Positions 1-9,823 are shown, counted from the first letter of the stretch. The stretch: 64,000 bases of DNA from Acuticoccus mangrovi (GCF_016411865.1 NZ_JAEKJA010000001.1:434001-498000); one strand, 5' to 3'. A program made the numbers and translations. Notes: generated by a model not told the origin, from the letters alone.

Positions 1-356
1 TGATAGGCGACGATCTCGCTGGGCAGAAAGGACGACACCACGGCCTGGCTGCAGGCGATGCTGACGTGACCGCGGCGCATGCCCGAAAGCTCGGCGAGGG
101 AGCCGCGCAGGCGCTCGACCTCGGCGAACTGCTGGCGGATGTGCTGCAGCACCACCTCACCCGCCGGATTGAGGCGCATGCCGTTGGGAAGACGCTCGAA
201 TATCGGCTGACCGAGCTCCTCCTCGAGGAGCTGCAGCCGGCGCTGGACGGCCGACGGCGTGATGGACATCAGTTCACCGGCTTTGCGGACGGAGCCGGTG
301 CGAGCGATCTCCTGAACAAGCCGCAGGGTCAGAAGGTGACGCAGGCGTTCGACCAT
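1..356 (-). CDS. LysR-family transcriptional regulator, N-terminal part (cut by window edge)
   Basis: Read on the minus strand from an ATG at 356, the frame stays open to the window edge and gives about 118 residues beginning MVERLRHLLTLRLVQEI. It shows the LysR winged helix-turn-helix: SVRKAGELMSITPSAVQRR is the recognition helix region, followed by LEEELGQPIFER and the linker helix. The effector-binding domain lies outside the window. It is divergent from the SDR gene at 540, the usual arrangement of a LysR regulator and its target, so it probably controls the SDR/amidohydrolase pair. The effector is unknown. The family call is secure from the N-terminal domain alone. Confidence 0.88.
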   Translation of the reverse strand, partial: MVERLRHLLTLRLVQEIARTGSVRKAGELMSITPSAVQRRLQLLEEELGQPIFERLPNGMRLNPAGEVVLQHIRQQFAEVERLRGSLAELSGMRRGHVSIACSQAVVSSFLPSEIVAY

Positions 357-370
357 GTCCGATGTCCCCA

Positions 371-391
371 GTGCTCTATTTTTTCGAGCAC
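371..391. promoter_or_regulatory. Inverted repeat, candidate LysR operator
   Basis: GTGCTC, nine AT-rich bases, then GAGCAC form a perfect 6-bp dyad in the divergent gap between the LysR start (356) and the SDR start (540). LysR proteins typically bind dyads of about this size beside their own promoter. Operator function is inferred from position and symmetry only. Confidence 0.4.
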
Positions 392-539
392 CCTACCGCA
401 AAATGAGCACAAGACAGCTGCGACACACCGGTCCATTTCCGAGGGTGCGGTTTGCTGCAACCGCCGTGCGAAGACGAAGAAGAGGGCCGGCCGCGCCGCG
501 ATGACTTGCGGCGCCGGGGGCGTGGACACGAGGGTAGCG

Positions 540-1331
540 ATGGATCTCGGCTTGAAAGGGCAGGTCGCGCTCATCACTGGGCCGGCGAAGGGGATGGGCG
601 GTGCGATCAGCCGCGCCTTCGCGCGCGAAGGCGCCGACCTCGCCCTCGTCGGCCGGGACGTGGCCGCGATCGAGCCGGTTGCCGGGGAATGCCGACGCAC
701 CGGTGTGACGGCCGAGATCTTCCGCTGCGACGTGACCCGGCCCGACGAGGTGGCGCAGACCGTCGCGGCCGTCGTGGAGCGGTTCACCCGCATCGACATT
801 CTCGTCAACGTCGCCGGCGGCTCCGGTCCGATCGGCAAGGCGGGCGAAGCGACCACGCCCGCCGAGTTCGACGCGATCGTCGCCCTCAACATGGGCGGCC
901 CGTTCCTGATGATCCGCGAGGTCGCGCCCATCATGCGGGCGCAGAAGTACGGCAAGATCGTCAACGTGGGCGGCACTTTCGGGCTGCGTGGCAAGGCGGG
1001 GCGCCTCGCCTATTCGGGCTCCAAATGGGGCCTGCGGGGACTGACCAAGAGCTTCGCGCTGGAGCTCGGCGCCGACAACATCAACGTCAACACCGTCGCG
1101 CCGGGCATGGTGGAGGGGCCGCGCTTTCGCTCCAAGGTCGTGCCGGAGATGGCCGAGCGGCTCGGCATCAGCGTCGAGGCGGCGATCGACCATCATGCCG
1201 CCGACTACGCGCTTCGCCGGATCAGCACCGACGAGGACATCGCAGCCGCGACGCTGTTTCTCGCGTCCGACGCGGCACGTCAGATAACCGGGGTCGATCT
1301 CCCCGTTGATGGGGGGTGGGCGGCGCTATGA
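540..1331 (+). CDS. Short-chain dehydrogenase/reductase (SDR) family oxidoreductase
   Basis: A 263-residue protein of classical SDR length that uses NAD(P)H on an unidentified alcohol or ketone. The Rossmann motif TGPAKGMG is near residue 13 and the active-site YSGSK is near residue 157. The expected catalytic Ser, 13 residues before the Tyr, is Gly here, with a Thr next to it. The C-terminus has the usual GVDLPVDGGW ending. The ATG at 540 follows a GAGGG-like ribosome site; an in-frame upstream extension exists but lacks SDR character. The stop overlaps the ATG of the amidohydrolase gene by 4 bases (ATGA), so the two are co-translated. Substrate cannot be assigned. Confidence 0.9.
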   Translation: MDLGLKGQVALITGPAKGMGGAISRAFAREGADLALVGRDVAAIEPVAGECRRTGVTAEIFRCDVTRPDEVAQTVAAVVERFTRIDILVNVAGGSGPIGKAGEATTPAEFDAIVALNMGGPFLMIREVAPIMRAQKYGKIVNVGGTFGLRGKAGRLAYSGSKWGLRGLTKSFALELGADNINVNTVAPGMVEGPRFRSKVVPEMAERLGISVEAAIDHHAADYALRRISTDEDIAAATLFLASDAARQITGVDLPVDGGWAAL

Positions 1332-2794
1332 ACACCTTTTATGCCGATACCGTTCTCACCGGCGGCACCGTCGTGTCGGACAGGATGTCGATGCGGGCGG
1401 ACGTCGCGATTCGCGACGGCATCGTGACGGCGGTCGGCGCCCCCGAGACGATGCCGATGGCCGAGGAGCGGGTGGACGTTTCGGGCCTCTATCTCATTCC
1501 GGGGGCGATCGACGTCCACGTCCACTTCCGCGAGCCGGGCTACACCCACAAGGAGGACTGGGAGACCGGCTCGGCGGCTGCCGCGATGGGTGGCGTCACC
1601 ACGATCTTCGAGATGCCGAACACCGATCCGCCGACGCGCTCGATCGTCGAGCTGCGCGGCAAGCTCGCCTGCGCGCGCAAGTCCTACGTGGATTTCGGCA
1701 TCTACGGGCTGCTGGCCGAGGACAATCTCGACGAGATCCCCGGCCTGATCGACGGCGGCGTCGCGGCCTTCAAATGCTTCATGGGCAACACGTTCGGCGA
1801 TCTGCCGTCACCCTCGACGGGGGCGATGCTGGAGGGGTTTCAGATCATCGCCCGCTCGGGGCTCAGGATCTCGCTCCACGCCGAGACGGCCTCGATCATG
1901 GCGCGGCGTCAGGCGCAGCTCGAGGAGGCGGGCCTGTGCGCGCCGACGGACCACATCGCCTCGCGGCCGGACGTGGTGGCGGTCGAGGCGGTCGGCCGGG
2001 CCGCCGCGCTCGCCCAGTGGGCCGGCGCGCGTATCCACATCCTGCACATCTCGTCGGCCGCCGAGCTGGTGCCGCTGATGCAGGCGCGGGCGCGCGGCGT
2101 CGACGTCACGGGCGAGACCTGCCCGCACTATCTGCTGCTCGACCGCAGCGACTATGCGCGGGTCGGCAGCGTCATCCGCGTCAATCCGCCGGTGCGTGAG
2201 CGGCGCGATGCGGCGGCGCTGTGGGACGCGCTCGACGCCGGCATGATCGACATGATCGCCACCGACCACGCTCCGCACACGCCCGAGGAGAAGCGGCAGT
2301 CGAACATCTGGCGAGCCGATTGCGGCTTCCCGGGCGTCGAGACCCAGATGCCGCTGATGCTGACCGAGGTGGCCAAGGGGCGCATGACGCTGGAGCGCTA
2401 CGTGGCGATCTCCTCGGCGGTCCCGGCGCGCAAGTTCGGCCTGTGGCCGGCGAAGGGCCGCATCGCGGTGGGGGCCGACGCCGACATCGCCGTGATCGAT
2501 CCGACCCGTCGCGAGACGATCGAGGCGCGCCGCCTCCATTCGCGCGGCAAGATCACCCCGTTCGAGGGGCGGCAGACGGTGGGTGCGCCGGTGCACACGC
2601 TGGTGCGCGGCGCCTTCGTCCAGCGCGACCGCCAGCTTGTTGCCGAACGGCGGGGGCACGGCCTGTCGGTGAGCCGCATCCAGCGCATGCCCGATCCGAT
2701 GCCGCGCAACGACGACCAGGCGATCGACACGATCATCGCCATGGCGCAGCGGGAGGCCGAAAGCGTGCCCGTCGCATTGACCACGTCGGCCTAG
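1328..2794 (+). CDS. Dihydroorotase/hydantoinase/allantoinase-type cyclic amidohydrolase
   Basis: A 488-residue metal-dependent amidohydrolase of the TIM-barrel superfamily that opens cyclic amides. Visible metal ligands are HVHFREPG near residue 63, the lysine in AAFKCFMG (probably carboxylated, bridging the metals), SLHAE, HILHIS and the late aspartate in [12 protein letters not shown]. The length and C-terminal beta region fit the dihydroorotase-like/hydantoinase branch. Its operon with an SDR and a LysR regulator, instead of pyrimidine genes, suggests catabolism of a cyclic ureide or imide rather than pyrimidine synthesis. The start is the ATG overlapping the SDR stop; an ATG at 1316 is possible but lies inside the SDR gene. 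Exact substrate unknown. Confidence 0.85.
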   Translation: MNTFYADTVLTGGTVVSDRMSMRADVAIRDGIVTAVGAPETMPMAEERVDVSGLYLIPGAIDVHVHFREPGYTHKEDWETGSAAAAMGGVTTIFEMPNTDPPTRSIVELRGKLACARKSYVDFGIYGLLAEDNLDEIPGLIDGGVAAFKCFMGNTFGDLPSPSTGAMLEGFQIIARSGLRISLHAETASIMARRQAQLEEAGLCAPTDHIASRPDVVAVEAVGRAAALAQWAGARIHILHISSAAELVPLMQARARGVDVTGETCPHYLLLDRSDYARVGSVIRVNPPVRERRDAAALWDALDAGMIDMIATDHAPHTPEEKRQSNIWRADCGFPGVETQMPLMLTEVAKGRMTLERYVAISSAVPARKFGLWPAKGRIAVGADADIAVIDPTRRETIEARRLHSRGKITPFEGRQTVGAPVHTLVRGAFVQRDRQLVAERRGHGLSVSRIQRMPDPMPRNDDQAIDTIIAMAQREAESVPVALTTSA

Positions 2795-2831
2795 AGGGTC
2801 CAATACGCGGGTCCTTTGCAGCGAGCCCGAA

Positions 2832-4160
2832 ATGCGCCTCTCCCGTACCTTCCTGCCCCTTCTGAAAGAGACGCCGAAGGAGGCGGAAATCGTCTCCCAC
2901 CGGCTGATGCTACGGGCAGGCATGATCCGCCAGCAGTCGGCGGGCATCTACTCCTGGCTGCCGATGGGCATGACGGTGCTCACCAAGATCGCCGACATCG
3001 TGCGCGAGGAGCAGAACCGGGCGGGGGCGCAGGAGATCCTGATGCCGACGATCCAGTCGGCGGATCTCTGGCGCGAGTCGGGCCGCTACGACGCCTACGG
3101 TCCGGAGATGTTGCGCATCGTCGACCGGCACCAGCGCGACATGCTCTACGGCCCCACCAACGAGGAGATGGTGACGGACATCTTCCGCACCCATGTCCGC
3201 TCCTATCGGGCGCTGCCGATGAACCTCTACCACATCCAGTGGAAGTTCCGTGACGAGGTGCGCCCCCGCTTCGGCGTGATGCGCGGTCGCGAATTCTTGA
3301 TGAAGGACGCCTATTCGTTCGACGTCGACAAGGAGGCGGCGCGCCACTCCTATCAGCGCATGTTCGTCGCCTATCTGCGCACCTTCCACCGCCTCGGGTT
3401 GACGGCGATCCCCATGCGGGCCGACACCGGCCCCATCGGCGGCGACCTCAGCCACGAGTTCATCATCCTCGCCTCCACCGGCGAGAGCCAGGTCTATTGC
3501 CACAAGGACATGCTTGAGAAGGCGGTGCCCCCCGCCGATCTCGACTTCATGTCCGACCTCACCCCCATCGTCGACGACTGGACGAGCCTTTACGCCGCCA
3601 CCGACGAGATGCACGACGAGGCCGCCTTCGCCGCGATCCCCGCCGACAAGCAGGTGGAGGCGCGCGGCATCGAGGTGGGGCACATCTTCTATTTCGGCAC
3701 CAAATATTCGGCGCCGATGGGGGCGAACGTCGCCGGACCCGACGGCAGCGAGGCGCCGGTGCACATGGGCTCCTACGGCGTCGGCGTGTCGCGTCTCGTG
3801 GGTGCCGTCATCGAGGCGTGCCACGACGAGGCGGGCATCATCTGGCCCGAGTCCATCGCGCCGTGGGACATCGCCCTCGTCAATCTGAAGCCCGGCGACG
3901 CGGCGACCGATGCGATGGTCGATCGCCTGGAGGCGCTCTTCGAGTCGCTCGGCAAGACCGTGCTCGTCGACGACACCGACCAGCGTCCCGGTGCGAAGTT
4001 CGCCGCCATGGACCTCATCGGCCTGCCTTGGCAGGTCATCGTCGGCCCGCGCGGGGCGAAGAGCGGCGAGGTGGAGGTGAAGCGGCGCGCGACGGGTGAG
4101 CGCCACACGATGCCGGAGGAGAACCTCATCCCCTTCCTCGCCGAGAACAGCCTCTCGTGA
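2832..4160 (+). CDS. proS: Prolyl-tRNA synthetase
   Basis: A 442-residue class II aminoacyl-tRNA synthetase that charges tRNA-Pro in the cytosol. Motif 2 is visible around [20 protein letters not shown] and motif 3 around [15 protein letters not shown], followed by the anticodon-binding domain ([12 protein letters not shown] to the end). At about 440 residues it is the short alphaproteobacterial form, lacking the large editing insertion of the 570-residue E. coli enzyme. The ATG starts [15 protein letters not shown], typical for the family. The stop overlaps the GTG start of lolC, and proS-lolC-lolD-dnaE is a common alphaproteobacterial order. Confidence 0.97.
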   Translation: MRLSRTFLPLLKETPKEAEIVSHRLMLRAGMIRQQSAGIYSWLPMGMTVLTKIADIVREEQNRAGAQEILMPTIQSADLWRESGRYDAYGPEMLRIVDRHQRDMLYGPTNEEMVTDIFRTHVRSYRALPMNLYHIQWKFRDEVRPRFGVMRGREFLMKDAYSFDVDKEAARHSYQRMFVAYLRTFHRLGLTAIPMRADTGPIGGDLSHEFIILASTGESQVYCHKDMLEKAVPPADLDFMSDLTPIVDDWTSLYAATDEMHDEAAFAAIPADKQVEARGIEVGHIFYFGTKYSAPMGANVAGPDGSEAPVHMGSYGVGVSRLVGAVIEACHDEAGIIWPESIAPWDIALVNLKPGDAATDAMVDRLEALFESLGKTVLVDDTDQRPGAKFAAMDLIGLPWQVIVGPRGAKSGEVEVKRRATGERHTMPEENLIPFLAENSLS

Positions 4161-5407
4161 GGCCGTTCGGCGCGCTCGAGTGGGCCATCGCCCTGCGCTA
4201 TCTGCGCTCGCGGCGGCGTGAGGCCTTCATCTCGGTGATCTCCACGCTCTCCCTCATCGGGATCGCGCTGGGGGTCGCGACGCTCATCATCGTCATGGCG
4301 GTGATGAACGGCTTCCGCGCCGAGCTGTTCAACAAGATCCTCGGCGTCTCCGGTCACGTGCTCCTGCAGCCGCTCGACGGGCCGCTCACCGACTATCGCG
4401 AGGTGGCAAAGCGCATCGACGCCATCGACGGGGTGGTGCGGGCGATCCCGTTCGTGGAGGGCCAGGTGCTGGTGTCGGGACCGGCGAATGCCGGCGGCGC
4501 GCTGGTGCGCGGCCTCACCAAGGAGGATTTCGACCGGCTGGACTTCGTGTCCGACCGTCTCCTCCTCGGTTCCGACGAGGAGTTCGGCACGCAGAAGGGG
4601 GCGATCATCGGCTCGCGTCTGGCGCGGGCGCTCGGGGTGACGATCGGCGACACGATCCAGCTCATCAGCCCCAAGGGGGCGGTGACGCCGTTCGGGGTGA
4701 CGCCGCGCATCGATTCCTACCCCGTGCAGGCGATCTTCGAGATCGGCATGTCGGAGTACGATTCCACCTTCATCTACATCCCGCTGGAGCGCGCCCAACT
4801 CTACTTCAACCAGGAAGGCACGGTGACGGCCATCGAGGTCTACGCCGAGGATCCCGACGACATGGACGCCCTGCGCCAGAAGATCATCGACGCGGCGGAG
4901 CGGCCGCTGTTCATCGTCGACTGGCGCCAGCGCAACCAGACCTTCTTCTCGGCGCTCGTGGTGGAGCGGAACGTGATGTTCATCATCTTGACGCTGATCA
5001 TCCTCGTCGCCGCGCTCAACGTCGTGTCGGGCATGACGATGCTCGTGAAGGAGAAGACGCGGGACATCGCGATCCTGCGCACCATCGGGGCGACGCGGGG
5101 CTCGGTGCTGCGGGTGTTCCTGATCGTGGGGCTGTCCATCGGCGTGGTGGGCACGCTGATCGGGCTCGTGCTCGGCACCCTCATCGCGCTCAACATCGAG
5201 GCGATCCGGCAGGGGATCTCCTCGCTGCTGTCGATGGAGCTGTTCTCGCCCGAGCTCTACTTCCTGAGCCGGATGCCGGCGGACATGGATTCGGTGGAGA
5301 CCACCGCCGTGGTGGTCATGGCGCTCTTGTTGTCGCTCCTCGCCACCATCTATCCGGCGTGGAAGGCGGCGAAGACCGACCCCGTCGTCTCGCTGAAGGC
5401 CGAGTGA
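4157..5407 (+). CDS. lolC: Lipoprotein-releasing ABC transporter permease LolC/LolE
   Basis: A 416-residue inner-membrane permease of the LolCDE complex, which extracts outer-membrane lipoproteins from the inner membrane and hands them to LolA. The N-terminal segment [20 protein letters not shown] precedes the first transmembrane helix ([20 protein letters not shown]). A large periplasmic domain follows (about residues 50-270), then three C-terminal membrane helices ending [16 protein letters not shown]. The start is a GTG overlapping the proS stop (GTGA). A single permease gene beside lolD is normal in alphaproteobacteria, where one LolC/E-type protein probably forms a homodimer. Confidence 0.93.
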   Translation: MRPFGALEWAIALRYLRSRRREAFISVISTLSLIGIALGVATLIIVMAVMNGFRAELFNKILGVSGHVLLQPLDGPLTDYREVAKRIDAIDGVVRAIPFVEGQVLVSGPANAGGALVRGLTKEDFDRLDFVSDRLLLGSDEEFGTQKGAIIGSRLARALGVTIGDTIQLISPKGAVTPFGVTPRIDSYPVQAIFEIGMSEYDSTFIYIPLERAQLYFNQEGTVTAIEVYAEDPDDMDALRQKIIDAAERPLFIVDWRQRNQTFFSALVVERNVMFIILTLIILVAALNVVSGMTMLVKEKTRDIAILRTIGATRGSVLRVFLIVGLSIGVVGTLIGLVLGTLIALNIEAIRQGISSLLSMELFSPELYFLSRMPADMDSVETTAVVVMALLLSLLATIYPAWKAAKTDPVVSLKAE

Positions 5408-5417
5408 AGGCAGGGTG

Positions 5418-6110
5418 ATGGCAGACCCTCTCGTTCTCGCCGACGTGGTGCGCACCTTCGACGACGGCACCGCCGAGGTGAAGGTGCTGACCGGGGCGAA
5501 CCTCACCGTGCGGGAAGGCGAGCTCGTCGCCCTCGTCGCGCCGTCGGGGGCCGGCAAGTCGACGCTCCTGCAGATCGCCGGGCTTCTGGAGCATCCGGAT
5601 GCCGGGCGGGTGATGATCGGCGGCACCGACGCGGGCCGCCTCAGCGACAAGGACCGCACGGCGCTGCGGCGCGATCGGATCGGCTTCATCTACCAGTTCC
5701 ACCACCTGATGGGCGACTTCTCGGCGCGGGAGAACGTCGCGCTGCCGCAGCGCCTCGCCGGCCGCTCGGCGCGGGCGGCGCTCGCGCGGGCCGACGAGCT
5801 CCTCGACCGGCTCGGCCTCAAGGATCGGCGCAAGCATCGGCCGGCGGAGCTGTCGGGCGGCGAGAGGCAACGCGTCGCCATCGCGCGGGCGGTCGCCAAC
5901 GAGCCGCGCGTTCTCCTCGCCGACGAGCCGACCGGCAACCTCGATCAGCGGACGGCGGGCGCCGTTCGCGACGCGTTCCTAACCCTCAGCCGCGACACGG
6001 GCCTCGCCGCCCTGGTCGCGACCCACAACCAGACGCTGGCCGGAGAGCTCGACCGCACGGTGACGCTGAAGCAGGGAAAGATTGTCTCGACCGAGGAGGT
6101 GAATCGGTAA
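5418..6110 (+). CDS. lolD: Lipoprotein-releasing ABC transporter ATP-binding protein LolD
   Basis: A 230-residue ABC ATPase that powers the LolC/E permease. Walker A is APSGAGKST, the Q-loop is [10 protein letters not shown], the signature is [14 protein letters not shown], Walker B is [12 protein letters not shown] and the switch histidine is in ATHNQ. The upstream GTG at 5415 and ATG at 5418 are adjacent; the ATG is preferred, with GAAGGCAGGG as ribosome site. It lies ten bases after lolC in the same operon. QFHHLM is characteristic of LolD-type ATPases. Confidence 0.95.
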   Translation: MADPLVLADVVRTFDDGTAEVKVLTGANLTVREGELVALVAPSGAGKSTLLQIAGLLEHPDAGRVMIGGTDAGRLSDKDRTALRRDRIGFIYQFHHLMGDFSARENVALPQRLAGRSARAALARADELLDRLGLKDRRKHRPAELSGGERQRVAIARAVANEPRVLLADEPTGNLDQRTAGAVRDAFLTLSRDTGLAALVATHNQTLAGELDRTVTLKQGKIVSTEEVNR

Positions 6111-6141
6111 CCATACGCCGATTCGCTGTTCCGTACGCTTG

Positions 6142-6181
6142 ATGTTCTCAGAACATTCTCGTACCTTCCGTTCCAGAACAT
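6142..6181. promoter_or_regulatory. Perfect 15-bp palindrome plus a second related dyad, candidate operator
   Basis: ATGTTCTCAGAACAT (6142-6156) is a perfect palindrome centred on one base. A second copy of its core, GTTCCAGAACAT (6170-6181), lies 26 bp downstream and ends at the ribosome site of the small ORF at 6194. Two related dyads about 2.5 helical turns apart in the lolD-dnaE gap suggest a dimeric repressor site. It does not match the alphaproteobacterial LexA box (GTTC-N7-GTTC). Regulator unknown. Confidence 0.4.
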
Positions 6182-6193
6182 GGAGGGTTAGTC

Positions 6194-6292
6194 ATGCGTC
6201 GGTTTCTCATGGATTGCGGAGCGTTGGTGTCGTGCGTGTCGTTCGCTTCAGCGCTCTATCTGTGGATGGGCTACCTTCAGGGGTCGATCTGA
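6194..6292 (+). CDS. Possible 32-residue single-helix membrane peptide
   Basis: An ATG preceded by GGAGGGTTAGTC opens a 32-codon frame, MRRFLMDCGALVSCVSFASA then LYLWMGYLQGSI, ending in TGA. It has two N-terminal arginines, a hydrophobic stretch from about residue 8 to 28 and a short polar tail, consistent with a single-pass small membrane protein. The strong ribosome site and the palindromes immediately upstream support translation; the small size and lack of a recognised homolog count against certainty. It lies 56 bp before dnaE in the same direction. Confidence 0.38.
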   Translation: MRRFLMDCGALVSCVSFASALYLWMGYLQGSI

Positions 6293-6348
6293 CCTGCGCG
6301 CCGCAGCGCCGTTTCGCTAGTCTCTGAGGCGATCGAGGGGGAGGGGCC

Positions 6349-9300
6349 ATGTTCATTCATCTCAGGGTTCATTCGGCCTACTCGCTGCTCGAAGGGGCGC
6401 TGCACCTGAAGAAGATCGTCGCCCTCGCGCAGGCCGACGATCAGCCCGCCGTGGCCGTGACGGATACAGCCAACCTCTTCGGCGCGCTGGAGTTTTCCGA
6501 GGCGTCCTTCGCCGCCGGCGTGCAGCCCGTCGTGGGGTGCACGCTGCCGGTGAAGCTGATGGAGCGGATCCAGAACGGCAAGCGCATCGTCCCCGTCGCC
6601 CGCCTGCCGCTGATCGCGATGACGGCGGAGGGCTTCGCCAATCTCCAGCGCATCGTCAGCCGCGCCTACCTCGCTTCCGAGGGGCAGGGCGCCGTGGTGG
6701 GGCTCGCCGACCTCGCCGGCACCAGCGACGAGATCATCTGCCTTTCCGGGTGGACCGACGGGCCGGTCGCGCTCGCCCATCACTATGGCGACATGGATGG
6801 CGCGCGCGCAATGTTCCGGGATCTCCATGGAACGTTCGGTGATCGTTTCTATTGCGAGATCCAGCGGCACGGCCTCAACGCGGAGAACATCTTCGAGCGC
6901 GTGGCGGTGGAGCTCGCCTACGAGGCCGACGTGCCGCTCGTCGCCACCAACGAGGCCTATTTCGCGAAGCGGGAGGACTACGAGGCGCACGACGCGCTGA
7001 TCGCCATCGCCGAGAGCCGTCGCCTCGGCGACGACGACCGCCGCCGCCTCACGCCGGAGCACTATTTCAAGTCCCAGAAGGAGATGGAGGCGGAGTTCTC
7101 CGACCTTCCCGAAGCGCTCGACAACACCGTCGAGATCGCCTTGCGCTCCTCCTTCCGCCCGCGCAAGCGGTCGCCGATGCTGCCGCGCTATCTGGCGTCT
7201 GAGCGCAAGATGGAAGGGCTTGCGGACCCCCACAACGACGACGAGACGGAGCTCGCCGCCGAGGCCGACCGGCTTGCCGAGATGGCCCACGCCGGCCTCG
7301 AGCGGCGGCTCGCGACGCGTGGCGCCGCCCCCGGCGTCGACCGCGAGGCCTACGACAAGCGCCTCGCGCACGAGCTCCACATCATCAACTCGATGAAGTT
7401 CCCGGGTTACTTCCTGATCGTCGCCGACTTCATCCAGTGGTCGAAGGCGCACGACATCGCGGTGGGGCCGGGGCGCGGCTCGGGCGCGGGCTCCCTCGTC
7501 GCCTACGCCCTCACCATCACCGATCTCGACCCGCTGCGGTTCGACCTCCTCTTCGAGCGCTTCCTCAATCCGGAGCGCGTCTCGATGCCGGACTTCGACG
7601 TCGACTTCTGCCAGGAGCGGCGCGACGAGGTGATCGCCTACGTGCAGGACCGCTACGGTACCGACCGCGTGGCGCAGATCATCACCTTCGGAACGCTGCA
7701 GGCGCGCGCCGTGGTGCGCGACGTCGGCCGGGTGCTCGACATGCCCTACGGCAAGGTCGACCAGCTCGCGAAGCTCGTCCCCTCGAACCCCGCCAACCCG
7801 GTGACGCTCGGCCAGGCGCTCGAAAGCGAGCCGAGGCTGCAGCAGGCGAAGGAGGCCGACCCCGAGGTCGAGCGCCTGCTCGCGATCGCGCTGAAGCTCG
7901 AAGGGCTCTACCGCCACGCCTCCACCCATGCGGCCGGCATCGTGATCGGCGATCGGGCGCTCGAGGAGATCGTCCCCCTCTACCGCGATCCGCGCTCGCC
8001 CCTGCCGGTCTCCCAGTACAACATGAAGTGGGTGGAGAGCGCCGGCCTCGTGAAGTTCGACTTCCTCGGCCTCAAGACGCTCACCACCATCGAGCGGGCG
8101 CTCTCGCTGATCGACGACGAGATCGATCTCGACACGCTGCCGCTCGACGATCGGGCCGCCTACAACCTCCTCACCCGCGGCGAGACCGCCGGCGTGTTCC
8201 AGCTGGAATCGGCGGGTATGCGGCGCGCCCTCATCGGCATGAAGCCGGACCGCTTCGAGGACATCATCGCCATCGTGGCGCTCTACCGCCCGGGCCCGAT
8301 GGACAACATCCCGAGCTACAACAAGCGCAAGCACGGCGAGGAGGAGCCCGACTATCTCCACCCGACGCTGGAGCCGATCCTGAAAGAGACCTACGGCATC
8401 ATCATCTACCAGGAGCAGGTGATGCAGATCGCGCAGGTCCTGTCGGGCTACTCGCTCGGCGAGGCGGACCTTCTGCGCCGCGCCATGGGCAAGAAGATCG
8501 CCGCCGAGATGGCGGTGCAGCGGGATCGCTTCGTGAACGGCGCGGTGGAGCGGGGCACTGCGGCGGCCGACGCCAACCGCATCTTCGACCTCGTGGCGAA
8601 GTTCGCCAACTACGGCTTCAACAAGTCGCACGCCGCCGCCTACGCTCTCGTCGCCTATCACACGGCCTACCTCAAGGCGAACTATCCGCGCGAGTTTCTC
8701 GCCGCCTCGATGACCATGGACATGGGCAACACCGAGAAGCTCGCCGACTTCCGCGCCGAGGCGCAGCGCATGTCGATCAAGGTGCGCCCGCCCTCGATCC
8801 ACATGTCGAAGGCGGAGTTCTCGGTGGAGGACGGTGACATCGTCTACGGCCTCGCCGCGGTGAAGGGAGTGGGGCGGCCGCTCGTCGCCCACATCGAGGA
8901 GGAGCGGGCGAAGGCGCCCTACGAGTCGCTGACGGACTTCGCCAACCGCCTCGACCCGAAGGCGGCGCCCAAGCGGGCGCTGGAGGCGCTCGTCGCCGCC
9001 GGCACGTTCGACTGCTGGGTGGCGGACCGGGGCAGCCTCGCGGCCGGCCTCGACCAGATCCTCGGCGTCGCCAACCGCGTGGCGAACGGCGCCGCGCTCG
9101 GCCAGTCGGATTTTTTCGGCACCAGCGCGGCGAACGACATTCGCCTGCCGACGGACGTCGTGTGGACGCCGGAGGAGCGGCTTCAGCGCGAGCACGACGC
9201 CATCGGCTTTTACCTCTCCGCCCACCCGCTCGACGACTATGCGGAGGTGCTGAAGAAGAGCGGCATCGTCCAGTGGCGCGACTTCAGCCAGGCGCTGCGG

Positions 9301-9783
9301 CGCGGGGAGGGCTCGCGGCTCGCGGGCGTCGTCGTCTCGCGGCAGGAGCGGCGCACGCGCACCGGCAATCGGCTCGGCGTGGTGCTCCTGTCCGACCCCT
9401 CGGGCCAGTTCGAGGCCGTCGCCTTCTCCGACGTGCTCGAGGCCCATCGCGAGCGGCTCGAGGTCGGGTCCTGCGTGCTCCTGTCGGTGACGGCGCAGGA
9501 GCGGGAGGAGGGGCTCGCGGTGCGCATCCAGAACGTGGAGCCGCTGAAGCGGCTGGCGATGGGCGACAGCGCCCTCACCGTGTTCCTCAACTCGCCGGCG
9601 CCCATCGGGTCGATCGATCGGCTGATCAAGGCGAAGGGGCCGTGCGCCGTGCGCCTCGTCGCCGTGTGCGACGACAACGGCCGCGAGGTGGAGATCGCGC
9701 TCAAGGGAACGCGCAGCGTGTCGCGGTCGGTGGCGAGCGCGATCAAGGCGATGCAGGGGGTGGTGGACGTCACCTTGGCGTGA
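6349..9783 (+). CDS. dnaE: DNA polymerase III alpha subunit (replicative)
   Basis: A 1144-residue C-family replicative polymerase. The order is an N-terminal PHP domain (from HLRVHSAYSLLEGA), the palm with GPGRGSGAGSL and the catalytic acidic PDFDVDFCQERRDEV, the fingers, a tandem helix-hairpin-helix, and an OB-fold near 990-1070 (SRLAGVVVSRQERRTRTG). In the PHP domain the HSD-type motif is HSA, as in many proteobacterial DnaE1, so PHP nuclease activity is not expected. AGAGGG-type ribosome bases precede the ATG. Length and HSAYSLLEGA indicate DnaE1, not the error-prone DnaE2; no imuA/imuB lies nearby. Confidence 0.97.
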   Translation: MFIHLRVHSAYSLLEGALHLKKIVALAQADDQPAVAVTDTANLFGALEFSEASFAAGVQPVVGCTLPVKLMERIQNGKRIVPVARLPLIAMTAEGFANLQRIVSRAYLASEGQGAVVGLADLAGTSDEIICLSGWTDGPVALAHHYGDMDGARAMFRDLHGTFGDRFYCEIQRHGLNAENIFERVAVELAYEADVPLVATNEAYFAKREDYEAHDALIAIAESRRLGDDDRRRLTPEHYFKSQKEMEAEFSDLPEALDNTVEIALRSSFRPRKRSPMLPRYLASERKMEGLADPHNDDETELAAEADRLAEMAHAGLERRLATRGAAPGVDREAYDKRLAHELHIINSMKFPGYFLIVADFIQWSKAHDIAVGPGRGSGAGSLVAYALTITDLDPLRFDLLFERFLNPERVSMPDFDVDFCQERRDEVIAYVQDRYGTDRVAQIITFGTLQARAVVRDVGRVLDMPYGKVDQLAKLVPSNPANPVTLGQALESEPRLQQAKEADPEVERLLAIALKLEGLYRHASTHAAGIVIGDRALEEIVPLYRDPRSPLPVSQYNMKWVESAGLVKFDFLGLKTLTTIERALSLIDDEIDLDTLPLDDRAAYNLLTRGETAGVFQLESAGMRRALIGMKPDRFEDIIAIVALYRPGPMDNIPSYNKRKHGEEEPDYLHPTLEPILKETYGIIIYQEQVMQIAQVLSGYSLGEADLLRRAMGKKIAAEMAVQRDRFVNGAVERGTAAADANRIFDLVAKFANYGFNKSHAAAYALVAYHTAYLKANYPREFLAASMTMDMGNTEKLADFRAEAQRMSIKVRPPSIHMSKAEFSVEDGDIVYGLAAVKGVGRPLVAHIEEERAKAPYESLTDFANRLDPKAAPKRALEALVAAGTFDCWVADRGSLAAGLDQILGVANRVANGAALGQSDFFGTSAANDIRLPTDVVWTPEERLQREHDAIGFYLSAHPLDDYAEVLKKSGIVQWRDFSQALRRGEGSRLAGVVVSRQERRTRTGNRLGVVLLSDPSGQFEAVAFSDVLEAHRERLEVGSCVLLSVTAQEREEGLAVRIQNVEPLKRLAMGDSALTVFLNSPAPIGSIDRLIKAKGPCAVRLVAVCDDNGREVEIALKGTRSVSRSVASAIKAMQGVVDVTLA

Positions 9784-9823
9784 GGGGCGGACGCGGCGGC
9801 GACGGGCGGGCGACCCCCTCGGT

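Noticed and set aside
6142-6181. LexA/SOS box upstream of dnaE
   Set aside because: The half-sites are inverted and the spacing does not fit GTTC-N7-GTTC; dnaE1 is also not a typical SOS gene.
6349-7100. Loss of PHP metal residues in DnaE as a novelty
   Set aside because: A degenerate PHP domain is common in proteobacterial DnaE1.
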